A DNA stretch of 64,000 nucleotides from Actinomadura craniellae (lineage in GTDB: Bacteria > Actinomycetota > Actinomycetes > Streptosporangiales > Streptosporangiaceae), in assembly GCF_003289645.1 (NCBI RefSeq), contig NZ_QLYX01000016.1, forward strand, positions 1 to 64,000. Reading direction: 5' to 3'. This document shows, one piece after another, positions 24,163-32,464 of the stretch. Under the pieces are notes generated by a model, which worked only from the letters and a program-made list of their open reading frames with translations, was not told the origin of the DNA and did no database searches. Position numbers and translations under genes: made by a program. Every line of letters starts with the position of its first letter. The first letter of the stretch is position 1.

Positions 24163-26496
24163 ATGTCACCTTCCCGACCTTTCAGACGAATCCGCCAAGG
24201 TGCGGGGGCCCTCGCCGTCACCCTCACCGCAGGACTCCTGGTCGCCCTCGGCGCCACCGGAGCCCAGGCCGAACCCGGCACAGTGGTGATCAGTCAGGTG
24301 TACGGCGGAGGTGGCAACTCCGGCGCGCCTCTCACCCATGATTACGTCGAACTGTTCAACCGCGGCTCCGCACCGGTGGACGTGACCGGCTGGTCCGTGC
24401 AGTACGCCAGCGCCACCGGAACCGGCCACTTCGCCGCCGCCAGGACGACCCTGCAGGGCACCATCACCCCGGGCGGGTACCACCTGGTCCAGATGGGCGC
24501 CGGGGCCGGCTCCGGAACGGCGCTGCCGGCACCGGACGGCACCGGCTCGACCGCGATGAGCGCGACCGGCGGCAAGGTCGCCCTGGTCCGCTCCGACCAG
24601 GGCCTGGCCTGCAACGGCGGCGCCACCCCCTGCGACGACGCCCAGCGGGCCCTGATCTCCGACCTCGTCGGCTACGGGAGCGCCGACTTCTTCGAGGGAG
24701 CCGCCGCCCCCGCGCTGTCGAACACCACCGCAGGGCTGCGCAACGGCAACGGATGCGCCGACACCGACCACAACGCGACCGACTTCACCGCCGGCGCCCC
24801 GGCACCGCGCAACACCGCGACGACCGCGGCCCCCTGCGCCGGCGGCCCCGAACCGACCCCGACACCCACCCCGACGCCGACCGGGAACCCCTGCGACACC
24901 CCCGCCACGCACGAGATCGCCCAGGTGCAGGGCACGGGCGAGGGCACGCCGCTGGCCGGGCAGACCGTCCGGGTCGAGGGCATCGTCACCGGCGACTTCC
25001 AGGGCACCGACCAGCTGGGCGGCTTCTTCGTCCAGGACCCCACGCCCGACGCCGACCCCGCCACCTCCGACGGGTTGTTCGTCTTCTCCCGCACCGAGGT
25101 GCGATCCGGCGACCGGGTGCTGGTGACCGGCCGGGCGATCGAGTTCAACGGGCTCACCGAGCTGTCCCCCGTCACCGCGGTGGACGTGTGCGGCACCGGC
25201 ACCATCGCCCCCGCCGCCCAGCAGCTCCCCCGGACCGGCTCGCCGGAGCCGCAGGAAGGCATGCTGCTCACCTTCCCGCAGCGGCTGACCGCCAGCGAGC
25301 ACTACCAGCTCGGCCGGTACGGCGAGGTGACGGTGTCGGCGGGCGGCCGGCTGTTCCAGCCCACGGACGGGCGGCACGGCGTCACCCAGGCCGGTAACGA
25401 CCTGCGCCGGCTGCTGATCGACGACGGCTCCACCCGGGAGAACCCGGCCCAGATCCCCTACCTCGACCCGGCGGCGCTGCGGCTGGGCGACACGGTGACC
25501 GGCCTGACCGGCGTGCTGAGCTACGGCTTCGGCTCCTACCGCCTGCAGCCGACCGAGCCGGTGGCCTTCACCCGGAGCAACCCGCGGCCCGCCGCGCCGG
25601 CCAAGGTCGGCGGCGATGTGAAGGTGGCCTCCTTCAACACGCTCAACTGGTTCACCACGCTGGGCTCCCGAGGGGCCGGCACCGAGCAGGAGCGCGAGCG
25701 CCAGCTCGCCAAGCTCGCCGCCGCGATCAAGGGGCTGAACGCCGACGTGATCGGCCTGATGGAGGTCGAGAACAACGGTGACGTGGCCGTGCGGGCGCTG
25801 GTCGACCGGCTCAACGCGGAGGCCGGCGCCGGTACCTACGCCTGGGTCCGCAACCCGAACCCGGGCACCGACGAGATCCACGTGGCGCTGATCTACCGGC
25901 CCGGGAAGGTCCGCCCGGTGGGCCCGGCCCGGTCGTCCGACGAGCCGGTGTTCGAGCGGCCGCCGCTGGCGCAGACGTTCATGCGCACCCGCGGCAGCCT
26001 GCCGTTCACCGTGCTGGTCAACCACTTCAAGTCCAAGAGCTGCGGGGACGCCACCGGACCCGACGCCGACCAGGGAGACGGGCAGGGTTGCTGGAACGCC
26101 CGCCGCGTCCTCCAGGCCAAGGCGCTGGCGGCGCTGGCCCGCCGGGTGCCCGCTCCGCTGGTGATCGGCGACCTCAACGCCTACGCCGCCGAGGACCCGA
26201 TCAAGACGCTCGCCGCGGCCGGGCTGACCAGCCAGACCGAGCGTTTCGTGCCCGCGGACCGGCGCTACAGCTACGTCTTCAACGGGCAGGCGGGCGAACT
26301 CGACCACGCCCTGGCGGGCTGGACGCTGGCGTGGCGGGTCACCGGCACCACGATCTGGCACATCAACAGCGACGAGCCGCTGATCCTCGACTACAACACC
26401 GAGTACAACCCGCCGGGCCTCTACCGGCCGGACGCCTACCGCTCCTCCGACCACGACCCGGTGCTGATCGGCCTGCGCCTACCCGGCCTCGGCTGA
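24163..26496 (+). CDS. secreted ExeM/NucH-like extracellular nuclease
   Basis: A 777-residue exported nuclease. The signal peptide (RRIRQGAGALAVTLTAGLLVALG, cleavage after AQA near 36) is followed by a lamin-tail domain (VVISQVYGGGGNSGAPLTHDYVELFN, about 40-190), a Thr-Pro linker, an OB-like domain (about 245-420), and an endonuclease/exonuclease/phosphatase domain from about 480. Catalytic motifs are FNTLNWF, GLMEVENNGD, VNHFKSKSC, GDLNAY and SSDHDPVLIGL. It probably degrades extracellular DNA to supply nutrients or phosphate. Start and promoter are fixed by the leaderless box at 24151. Confidence 0.92.
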   Translation: MSPSRPFRRIRQGAGALAVTLTAGLLVALGATGAQAEPGTVVISQVYGGGGNSGAPLTHDYVELFNRGSAPVDVTGWSVQYASATGTGHFAAARTTLQGTITPGGYHLVQMGAGAGSGTALPAPDGTGSTAMSATGGKVALVRSDQGLACNGGATPCDDAQRALISDLVGYGSADFFEGAAAPALSNTTAGLRNGNGCADTDHNATDFTAGAPAPRNTATTAAPCAGGPEPTPTPTPTPTGNPCDTPATHEIAQVQGTGEGTPLAGQTVRVEGIVTGDFQGTDQLGGFFVQDPTPDADPATSDGLFVFSRTEVRSGDRVLVTGRAIEFNGLTELSPVTAVDVCGTGTIAPAAQQLPRTGSPEPQEGMLLTFPQRLTASEHYQLGRYGEVTVSAGGRLFQPTDGRHGVTQAGNDLRRLLIDDGSTRENPAQIPYLDPAALRLGDTVTGLTGVLSYGFGSYRLQPTEPVAFTRSNPRPAAPAKVGGDVKVASFNTLNWFTTLGSRGAGTEQERERQLAKLAAAIKGLNADVIGLMEVENNGDVAVRALVDRLNAEAGAGTYAWVRNPNPGTDEIHVALIYRPGKVRPVGPARSSDEPVFERPPLAQTFMRTRGSLPFTVLVNHFKSKSCGDATGPDADQGDGQGCWNARRVLQAKALAALARRVPAPLVIGDLNAYAAEDPIKTLAAAGLTSQTERFVPADRRYSYVFNGQAGELDHALAGWTLAWRVTGTTIWHINSDEPLILDYNTEYNPPGLYRPDAYRSSDHDPVLIGLRLPGLG

Positions 26497-26502
26497 CCCG
26501 GC

Positions 26503-26547
26503 GCCGGCCTCCGGCCGGCCTCACGGAGAGGCTGGCCGGAGGCCGGC
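26503..26547 (+). terminator. hairpin terminator of the nuclease gene
   Basis: A 14-bp perfect stem (GCCGGCCTCCGGCC with 26534-26547), 17-base loop, starting seven bases after the stop codon of the exeM-like gene. Confidence 0.65.
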
Positions 26548-26578
26548 GGACGCCGGGCCACGGCAATGCCCGCCCCGA

Positions 26579-26611
26579 TGCCGTGGTGAGACCAAAAGCC
26601 TCACCACGGCA
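26579..26611 (+). terminator. second hairpin downstream of the nuclease gene
   Basis: A perfect 12-bp stem (TGCCGTGGTGAG with CTCACCACGGCA) over a nine-base loop ACCAAAAGC. It may back up the first terminator. Confidence 0.5.
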
Positions 26612-26657
26612 GCGGTCCCGGCTGCCGCCCGCCACGGGGACCGAAGCATCTGCGTCC

Positions 26658-26709
26658 GTGATCCTTCAGCATTCAGGGCGTTATGGCGCACCGGATGCTG
26701 AAGGATCAC
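26658..26709. repeat. dispersed palindromic repeat, copy B
   Basis: Seventeen-base arms, GTGATCCTTCAGCATTC and its near-exact complement at 26693-26709, enclose an 18-base centre AGGGCGTTATGGCGCACC. One G-T wobble only. Copy C lies 23 bases on and a degenerate copy A at 21885. Confidence 0.7.
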
Positions 26710-26731
26710 TGGTCAGAGGGCGAAACGTGGC

Positions 26732-26781
26732 TGATCCTTCAGCGTTCGGGGCGCTCCGGCGCCTTGGATGCTGAAGGATCA
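26732..26781. repeat. dispersed palindromic repeat, copy C
   Basis: Same element as copy B: arms TGATCCTTCAGCGTTC and GGATGCTGAAGGATCA, with a more diverged centre. The arm-to-arm pairing is preserved by compensating or wobble changes. Confidence 0.65.
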
Positions 26782-26895
26782 CGTCGGCAGAAGCCTCCGT
26801 GGAGGCAACCGGCGCGGCCGGGCCGGCATCGCGGGGAGGCTGCCGGCCTCGCTTCGAGGCGCGGTCTACGTGGATCTTCGGGAGAAATCGCCGGC

Positions 26896-26941
26896 GGCCG
26901 CCCGGTGGCACCTCCCACCCCTGGGGAGCCACCGGGCGGCC
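26896..26941. terminator. strong hairpin, function uncertain
   Basis: A perfect 14-bp stem (GGCCGCCCGGTGGC with its complement at 26928-26941) with an inner CTCCC/GGGAG pairing. It lies 250 bases before the kinase gene, so a terminator of upstream readthrough or a leader fold is possible. Confidence 0.4.
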
Positions 26942-27189
26942 GTCGGTCCGCCGGGCGGCGGTCACGTTCCAGGTCCCGCCCGTCGAGGAGGATCTGACGG
27001 AACCCTTCGCGTCGCTCTGCCCGGCCCCGCGGTTCTCGACCGCGGCGACCTGGTACCTAGAGTGCCGTCGCTCCGTGCCCTGGGTGCTACATCCCGGTGA
27101 CGTTCAGGTTTCATCTCAAGATCTTGTCGACCTGCACATATTCACGACTTATCCGGGCAGGGCGGATGAACCCGACGAAAGGAACGCCG

Positions 27190-28791
27190 GTGGACGAGCA
27201 GGACGTACGACACCGACTTCCTGTCGGCGTGCGACCGCTGGAACCGGGCGACCCTCGCGCCATCGGCGGCCATCCGCTGCTCGGCCGGGTCGGCCGGGGC
27301 GGCATGGGGACGGTCTACCTGGCCGAGGAGCCGGGCACGGGGCGGCCGGTGGCCATCAAGACGGTCCACCCCCGGCTGGCCGCCGATCCGGCCTTTCGCG
27401 CCCGGTTCCGGGACGAGGTCCGGCTGGCCGGCCGGGTCGCCTCGTTCTGCACGGCCCAGGTGCTGACGCACGGCGAGCAGGACGGCGTCCTCTACATGGT
27501 CAGCGAGTACGTCGGCGGGGTCTCCCTGGCCCGCCGGATCGCCCAGAGCGGGCCGCTGCCCCACCCGGAACTGCACGGCGTGGCGGTGGGAGTGGCGACC
27601 GCGCTGGCCGCGATCCACGCCGGGGGGCTGGCGCACTGCGACCTCAAACCCGAGAACGTGCTGCTCACGCTGTCGGGTCCACGGGTGATCGACTTCGGTA
27701 TCGCCCGGGCGCTGGACACACCGGCCGTGCCGCCCGCGCCGGGCACCGTCCTGGGCACCCCCGGCTGGATCGCGCCCGAGGTACTCACCGGCGTGGACGC
27801 CGGCCCCGCCGCGGACGTCTTCGCCTGGGGCTGCCTGGTGCTCTACGCGGGAACGGGACGCCCGCCGTTCGGCGGCGGAACCTCGATCGAGGTGGCCCGC
27901 CGGGTCGTCCACGGGGAGCCCGACCTGACCGGCGCCGTCGCGACGGCCGGGCCACTGCTGCCGCTGATCGAGGCGGCGCTGGCCAAGGCCCCCGCGGACC
28001 GGCCCGCCGCCCCGCAACTCATGCTCGCCCTGGTCGGCGAACTCGCCGAGATCCGGCCGCGGCGCCCGGGCGCCACCCGGCCGCCCGGGCGCCGCCCGAT
28101 GCCCTCGGCCCCCGGCGGGCGCGGCCCCGAGCGCACCCCGGAGCGCACCATCGCCCTGCACCTGCCCATCGCCCTGCCCGCCGCGGCCTCCCGGAGGGAC
28201 CGCCGCCTGCCGTTCCCCGTGCGGTTGCCCGCTCGGACCCGCCGCGGCGCGTTCCACCGCGTCCCGGGCGAGGACACCGCGCCCGCACCGCTGCTCGCCG
28301 AGAACGGCGCCCCGGCCCGCGGGGGCGGAAATCCGTCCATCAGGACGGGCGGGCCGTCCGCCGGACGCGGTGCGACGTTCGGCGGACACGGTGCGACGTT
28401 CCGCGGATCTCGCGGTGCCCGCCCGTTGCTCGGCGGGGCGGGCACGCCGTTCCGCGGCGCCGGTGCCCCGTTCGGCGCGGGCCTACAGGTCGGTTCCGGG
28501 AGCCGGGTCCGGCGAGCGGTGCCGCTCGCCGGGGCAGCGGCGGTGACGCTGCTGGCCGGGCTGCTGGCCGGCTCGGGCGCTTCCGGTGACCGGACGTCGC
28601 AGACCTCGCCCGGCCCGGAGCGCCCACCGCAGACCGGACCCGCCCGGCCCGGCCCGGCCGCGACCCCGCGGATGGTCGTCCAGGGTGAGGCGCCCGCACC
28701 GGCCACCGGGGACCCGGGCCGGGAGAAGGGCGAAGACCAGGGGAAGAAACGCGACCGGTCCGGTACGTCGGGGCACGGGCATCGCGATTGA
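27190..28791 (+). CDS. serine/threonine protein kinase, membrane-anchored
   Basis: A 533-residue Hanks-type kinase. Glycine loop GRVGRGGMGTVYLAEE at 32-47, lysine K57 in VAIK, catalytic loop HCDLKPENVLL (HCD, not HRD, so a non-RD kinase), DFGIAR, and APE in GWIAPEVL. A long Pro/Arg/Gly-rich cytoplasmic stretch follows (about 280-440), then one membrane helix VPLAGAAAVTLLAGLLAG near 443-460 and a short charged extracellular tail without PASTA or other sensor domains. GTG 27190 has AAAGGA upstream; ATG 27166 is an alternative. The PP2C phosphatase gene is convergent and adjacent, a plausible opposing pair. Confidence 0.9.
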   Translation: MDEQDVRHRLPVGVRPLEPGDPRAIGGHPLLGRVGRGGMGTVYLAEEPGTGRPVAIKTVHPRLAADPAFRARFRDEVRLAGRVASFCTAQVLTHGEQDGVLYMVSEYVGGVSLARRIAQSGPLPHPELHGVAVGVATALAAIHAGGLAHCDLKPENVLLTLSGPRVIDFGIARALDTPAVPPAPGTVLGTPGWIAPEVLTGVDAGPAADVFAWGCLVLYAGTGRPPFGGGTSIEVARRVVHGEPDLTGAVATAGPLLPLIEAALAKAPADRPAAPQLMLALVGELAEIRPRRPGATRPPGRRPMPSAPGGRGPERTPERTIALHLPIALPAAASRRDRRLPFPVRLPARTRRGAFHRVPGEDTAPAPLLAENGAPARGGGNPSIRTGGPSAGRGATFGGHGATFRGSRGARPLLGGAGTPFRGAGAPFGAGLQVGSGSRVRRAVPLAGAAAVTLLAGLLAGSGASGDRTSQTSPGPERPPQTGPARPGPAATPRMVVQGEAPAPATGDPGREKGEDQGKKRDRSGTSGHGHRD

Positions 28792-28805
28792 GCCGGGAAG
28801 GCCGG

Positions 28806-29924
28806 TCAGGTGCGCCAGATCAGGACGAGGGCGCAGTCGTCGTCACGGGCGGCCGCCATGGTCTTGACGATCTCCTCGGCGCCCTTGCGGAAGCCCTGCG
28901 GCACCAGCCGTTCGGCCTCGCCGAGCAGCCGGTCGATCCCGGCGTCGAGGTCGCTGCCCGGCGACTCGACCAGGCCGTCGGTGTACAGGAGCAGCGCGTC
29001 GCCCGGCCGCAGCATCCCGCGATCGGCGTCGCCCCGCACCTCGGGCACCACCCCGAGCACCACGCCGTTGGCCGAACTGACCCGCCAGGTGCCGCTGCCC
29101 GCGTCGAACTGCACGGCCGGCGGATGCCCCGCCGACTCGACGGTGTACTCGCCGGTGGTCAGGTCGACGACCAGGTGCACCGCGGTAACGAAGCCCTCGT
29201 CCCAGCGCTGCCGCTGGAGGTAGGAGTTGCAGGCCGGCAGGAACCGGTCGGGCTGGATCGATCCAAGGAGCCCGCCGAAGGCTCCGGAGAGCATCAGCGC
29301 CCGTGTCCCGGCGTCCACACCCTTGCCCGAGACGTCCACCAGGGCCAGTTCGAGGGTCTTCCCGTCGCAGGAGGAGACCATGAAGTCACCGCCGAACGAC
29401 GACCCGCCCGCCTGGACCATCACCACCCGGGAGTCCCAGCCCGCCGGCAGTTCCGGCATTTCACCCTGGCGGCGCAGCCGGTCGCGCAGTTCCAGCAGCA
29501 TGTACTCGCCGCGCAGGCCCTGCACGCCGAGCTGCTGGCGGGTGTAGGCCAGAACGAGCGCCAGCGCCCCGGCGAGCAGGATCGTGGCGATGATGCCGGG
29601 GCCGACCGTGGAGAAGCCGAGCCGCCACATGTCGTAGGCGAGCACCACCACGACCACGCCGAGCAGCGCGGCGAACGCCCGAACCCGTAGCAGCAACCCG
29701 CCGGCCAGCACGGTGAGCACCAGCGCGCCGGAGGGCGCCCACGTCCGCGACGCGGTGGCGGCCAGCCCGAGGCCGACGGCGACCAGGGAGAGTGCGGCGA
29801 ACACGTACCGTTCGCGGGTCAGCCTGCCGCGCCGGAGCCACCGGTAGATCCACACGAGCACCGGGACGCGGCGCAGCACGGCGCGCAGCCTCGGCGGGAG
29901 AAGGTGGACCAGACGTTGCAGCAT
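28806..29924 (-). CDS. membrane PP2C/SpoIIE-type phosphatase
   Basis: A 372-residue protein with three or four N-terminal membrane helices (YVFAALSLVAVGLGLAATA, LVLTVLAGGLLL, AALLGVVVVVLAYDM, IIATILLAGALALVLAY) and a C-terminal PP2C-like SpoIIE domain. Metal and core motifs are GGSSFGGDFMVS, ALVDVSGKGVDAGTRALM, NSYLQ, TAVHLVVDLTTGEY, ESAGHPPAV and LLLYTDGLVES. It should remove phosphate from Ser/Thr of anti-anti-sigma or kinase targets. ATG 29924 starts the basic pre-helix segment; the frame extends to 29996 without support. Confidence 0.88.
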   Translation of the reverse strand: MLQRLVHLLPPRLRAVLRRVPVLVWIYRWLRRGRLTRERYVFAALSLVAVGLGLAATASRTWAPSGALVLTVLAGGLLLRVRAFAALLGVVVVVLAYDMWRLGFSTVGPGIIATILLAGALALVLAYTRQQLGVQGLRGEYMLLELRDRLRRQGEMPELPAGWDSRVVMVQAGGSSFGGDFMVSSCDGKTLELALVDVSGKGVDAGTRALMLSGAFGGLLGSIQPDRFLPACNSYLQRQRWDEGFVTAVHLVVDLTTGEYTVESAGHPPAVQFDAGSGTWRVSSANGVVLGVVPEVRGDADRGMLRPGDALLLYTDGLVESPGSDLDAGIDRLLGEAERLVPQGFRKGAEEIVKTMAAARDDDCALVLIWRT

Positions 29925-30094
29925 GACTCCGAAACTGTATCGAGCAACGGGGCGGCCCGGCGGAAATCCGAGCGACTCATGACTCTTCGAATCCACAAAG
30001 TCACCTCAGGTTACGCCGACCCGGGGCCCCGGAACACCACGCGTCGAAGGCCGTCCAGCGGCTACGCAGAGAAAGATCCGGGTATACGGCTTTT

Positions 30095-30271
30095 GTGACG
30101 AACCAGTCAGGCATGCGAATCACGGTGGACGCCGCGATGCGGGCACGCGACGTCTCCCGGGAGGATGCGGAGGGCGCGCCGCCCCCGGTCGTCCCCGCCA
30201 AGCCGTCCCGCCCCTCCAAGAACGAGCGCCGCCGGCTCGGCAAGCGGGGCGCGCCTCCGCCCCGGGGATGA
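30095..30271 (+). CDS. small basic protein of unknown function
   Basis: A 58-residue frame from GTG 30095: VTNQSGMRITVDAAMRARDVSR, an acidic spacer, then a Lys/Arg-rich PSKNERRRLGKRGAPPPRG end. TATACG lies six bases before the GTG, so a leaderless start is likely; ATG 30113 is an alternative. I do not recognise a family. The basic tail suggests nucleic-acid or ribosome contact, by inference. A hairpin follows 15 bases after the stop. Confidence 0.5.
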   Translation: MTNQSGMRITVDAAMRARDVSREDAEGAPPPVVPAKPSRPSKNERRRLGKRGAPPPRG

Positions 30272-30286
30272 CGCCCGCCGGAACGC

Positions 30287-30394
30287 CACGGCCGCGGCGC
30301 CCGTGCGGGGTGCCGCGGCCGGACACGCGACCAAGGCGTTCGAGAACATCGGCGTCACCGTCGCCGCGGCGCCCTTGCGGGTGCCGCGGCCGGA
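30287..30394. repeat. duplicated GC-rich hairpin
   Basis: Two similar 34-base units, about 30287-30320 and 30361-30394, each with CCGCGGCGCCC-n-GGGTGCCGCGG and able to fold into a tight stem. They separate the small basic protein from the convergent rpiB gene and probably serve as bidirectional terminators. Confidence 0.55.
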
Positions 30395-30419
30395 TAGGTG
30401 ACGGGAGTGCCGGGAGAGT

Positions 30420-30890
30420 TCAGTACGGCAGGGGCGGAAGCTCGCCGGTCTCCTCGTACCGGCCGAGCATCTCGATGCGGCGGGTGTGCCGCTCCTCCTT
30501 GGAGTACGGCGTGGCCAGGAACAGCTCGACGAACCGGGTCGCGGTCTCCGTGTCGTGCTGCCGGGCGCCGATGCTGATGACGTTGGCGTCGTTGTGCTCG
30601 CGGGCGAGCGCCGCGGTGGCGTCGCTCCAGACCAGTGCGGCCCGCACGCCCTTGACCTTGTTGGCCGCGATCGCCTCGCCGTTGCCCGAGCCGCCGAGGA
30701 CGATGCCCACGGTGCCGGGCTCGGCCGCGGTCCGTTCCGCGGCCCGGAGCACGAAGGGCGGGTAGTCGTCGACCGCGTCGTAGGCGACCGGCCCGCAGTC
30801 GACGGGCTCGTGCCCGGCCGCGGTCAGCCAGGCGACGAGGTGCTCCTTGAGCTCAAAGCCGGCATGGTCGGATCCGAGAAACACGCGCAT
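30420..30890 (-). CDS. rpiB: ribose-5-phosphate isomerase B
   Basis: A 156-residue RpiB of the pentose phosphate pathway, interconverting ribose 5-phosphate and ribulose 5-phosphate. MRVFLGSDHAGFELKEHL at the N-terminus holds the substrate aspartate and histidine; GIVLGGSGNGEAIAANKVKGVRAAL carries the loop where many family members have a catalytic Cys or Ser (Ser here), and NDANVISIGAR is characteristic. ATG 30890 has CAGACT six bases upstream (leaderless). It matches Rv2465c in position relative to the Rv2466c and pepN homologues here. Confidence 0.95.
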   Translation of the reverse strand: MRVFLGSDHAGFELKEHLVAWLTAAGHEPVDCGPVAYDAVDDYPPFVLRAAERTAAEPGTVGIVLGGSGNGEAIAANKVKGVRAALVWSDATAALAREHNDANVISIGARQHDTETATRFVELFLATPYSKEERHTRRIEMLGRYEETGELPPLPY

Positions 30891-30945
30891 GGCGGAAGTC
30901 TGACAGGTCCGCGCCCCGATCCTTGACAGGGGGCGTCGTTTCCGA

Positions 30946-32424
30946 TCAGCGTGGCGGGGCGAAACCCTCCTCTTCCGGAGCATCCCGCCCGGTGCCGCCG
31001 GGCGCCACCTCCGGCCGGTCCGCAGGCCCTGCGTCCGCGCCGTGGCCGGCTCCGGCCGGAGCCGGATCATCGGAGCCCGCTCCGGCCGGGACGTCCGGCG
31101 CGCCGGAGTCTCCACCCGGCTCCTCGGCGGCCGGGGCCGCCGGTTCCCCCACGCCAGGCGCAGATCCTTCATCCGCCGGAGGCTCACCCGCACCCGGCAC
31201 GGATCTCTCGCCTACCGGAGGCTCACCTCCACCCGGCATGGATCCCTCACCCGCCGGAGGCTCACCCGCGCCAGGCGCGGATCCCTCGTCCACCGGAGGC
31301 TCACCCGCTGCGGCAGGCGCCTCCGCCGCGGGCCCGGCGCCGGCCGGAGCCGGGGGCCCGTCCACAACGGGATCCGGGGCCGCCCCGTGGGCGGCTCCGG
31401 CCGGCACCCGTGGTCCGTCCTCGGCAGCAGCCCCCTCGCCCTCGGGAAGGTCGGCCTCCGCAGGCCCGGTTCCGGCCGGAGCCGGCGGTTCCGCCGCCTC
31501 TGAACTCACGCCGCCAGCCGGAACCGCGGAACCCGCCAGGTCAGGACCCGCGCCGCTGGCCGGAGCCGGCGGTTCCGCCGCCCCGGGGCCCGCGGTTCCG
31601 GCTGGAACCACGGGGCCCGCCGGGTCGGGGGCCGCGCCACCGGGCGGTGGCGGGGTTCCCCCCGCGGGAACGGGCGGGGGCGGAGGTTGGTGGGTCAGCG
31701 GGGGCGCGTAACCGGCCGGCGGGATGGGCGGCACCGGGAAGCCGCCGGTCGGCGTCGCGCCGGGTGACGCGGGCGGCGGCGCCCAGCCCGGTCCGGTGCT
31801 GGGCGGTCCGGCGCCGGGCGGCGGGGGGGCCGGGGGCGGTGCCTGCTGGGGGACGCCGCCGGGGCCGGAGAAGGCCGGGGCGCCCCTTCCGGGCCGGGTG
31901 GCGAGGTAGGCGGCCAGCAGCGCCAGCCCGGGCACCCAGCCGTACACCGCGCCGAAGGTCGCGGCCCCCTCGGTGCCCTGCCAGAGCGCCAGCGACAGCC
32001 GCGGGAAGGATTCGATCGAGCCCCGCTCCTCGGTCGCGTACAGGAGGGCGGCGCGCAGCCACCCGGCGGGCAGCGCGGCCAGCGTGGTCGCCCACCAGCC
32101 GAAGATGAGCGCGTGCGGGCCGTTCTTGACGGGATCCAGCCCGCGCAGGCCGGCCGCGAGCACCAGCGCCAGGCCGGCGAGCAGCACCACCAGGGCCAGG
32201 TCGTAGGCGAACATCCGGGCGACGCCCCCCTGGGCCTCGTCCGGCACCAGGATCCAGGACGGGAAGAGGAGGATGCCCAGCAGCGGGCCGACGCCCTCCC
32301 CGTAGGAGAAGGAGTCGCTGCGCTGGAGCGCCTCGCGCAACCACTGGTTGCCGAAGAGCAGGGCGATCAGCGCCACCGAGCCGAGAGCCGCAATGATCAT
32401 CACTACCATGCGCCGGACGGTCAT
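30946..32424 (-). CDS. membrane protein with long Pro/Gly/Glu-rich tail
   Basis: A 492-residue protein of unknown function. The first 200 residues hold about five membrane helices (VVMIIAALGSVALIALLFG, VGPLLGILLFPSWIL, LALVVLLAGLALVLAAG, ALIFGWWATTLAALPAG, VPGLALLAAYLA). The rest is low-complexity: proline- and glycine-rich, then acidic, with 13-residue repeats of the form GEPPx-x-EGS-x-PG-x-G encoded by a 39-bp tandem repeat at about 31178-31330. The tail is presumably cytoplasmic or external and unstructured. ATG 32424 is leaderless (TAGCCT seven bases upstream). Confidence 0.7.
   Translation of the reverse strand: MTVRRMVVMIIAALGSVALIALLFGNQWLREALQRSDSFSYGEGVGPLLGILLFPSWILVPDEAQGGVARMFAYDLALVVLLAGLALVLAAGLRGLDPVKNGPHALIFGWWATTLAALPAGWLRAALLYATEERGSIESFPRLSLALWQGTEGAATFGAVYGWVPGLALLAAYLATRPGRGAPAFSGPGGVPQQAPPPAPPPPGAGPPSTGPGWAPPPASPGATPTGGFPVPPIPPAGYAPPLTHQPPPPPVPAGGTPPPPGGAAPDPAGPVVPAGTAGPGAAEPPAPASGAGPDLAGSAVPAGGVSSEAAEPPAPAGTGPAEADLPEGEGAAAEDGPRVPAGAAHGAAPDPVVDGPPAPAGAGPAAEAPAAAGEPPVDEGSAPGAGEPPAGEGSMPGGGEPPVGERSVPGAGEPPADEGSAPGVGEPAAPAAEEPGGDSGAPDVPAGAGSDDPAPAGAGHGADAGPADRPEVAPGGTGRDAPEEEGFAPPR
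31178..31330. repeat. 39-bp tandem repeat inside the Pro-rich membrane protein gene
   Basis: GGAGGCTCAC recurs at 31178, 31217, 31256 and 31295, a 39-base period that keeps frame and encodes 13-residue units. Confidence 0.7.
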
Positions 32425-32431
32425 GCCGGGC

Positions 32432-32437
32432 AGGCTA
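32432..32437 (-). promoter_or_regulatory. -10 box of a leaderless promoter
   Basis: TAGCCT on the minus strand, seven bases before the ATG at 32424 of the Pro-rich membrane protein gene. Confidence 0.55.
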
Positions 32438-32464
32438 ATGCCGATCAGAACGGCGGGGAAGCCG

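Larger units (their letters stand above)
26497..27189. other. intergenic region with five hairpins
   Basis: About 690 bases with no supportable gene. Five strong inverted repeats follow each other: 26503-26547, 26579-26611, 26658-26709, 26732-26781 and 26896-26941. The third and fourth belong to the dispersed palindromic family. The promoter of the downstream kinase probably lies in 27100-27165 (TTGTCG, then CATATT). Confidence 0.6.

Noticed and set aside
24166-26454. 762-codon frame opposite the exeM-like gene
   Set aside because: Gly/Val/Ala-rich antisense shadow; the forward frame has signal peptide, domains and promoter.
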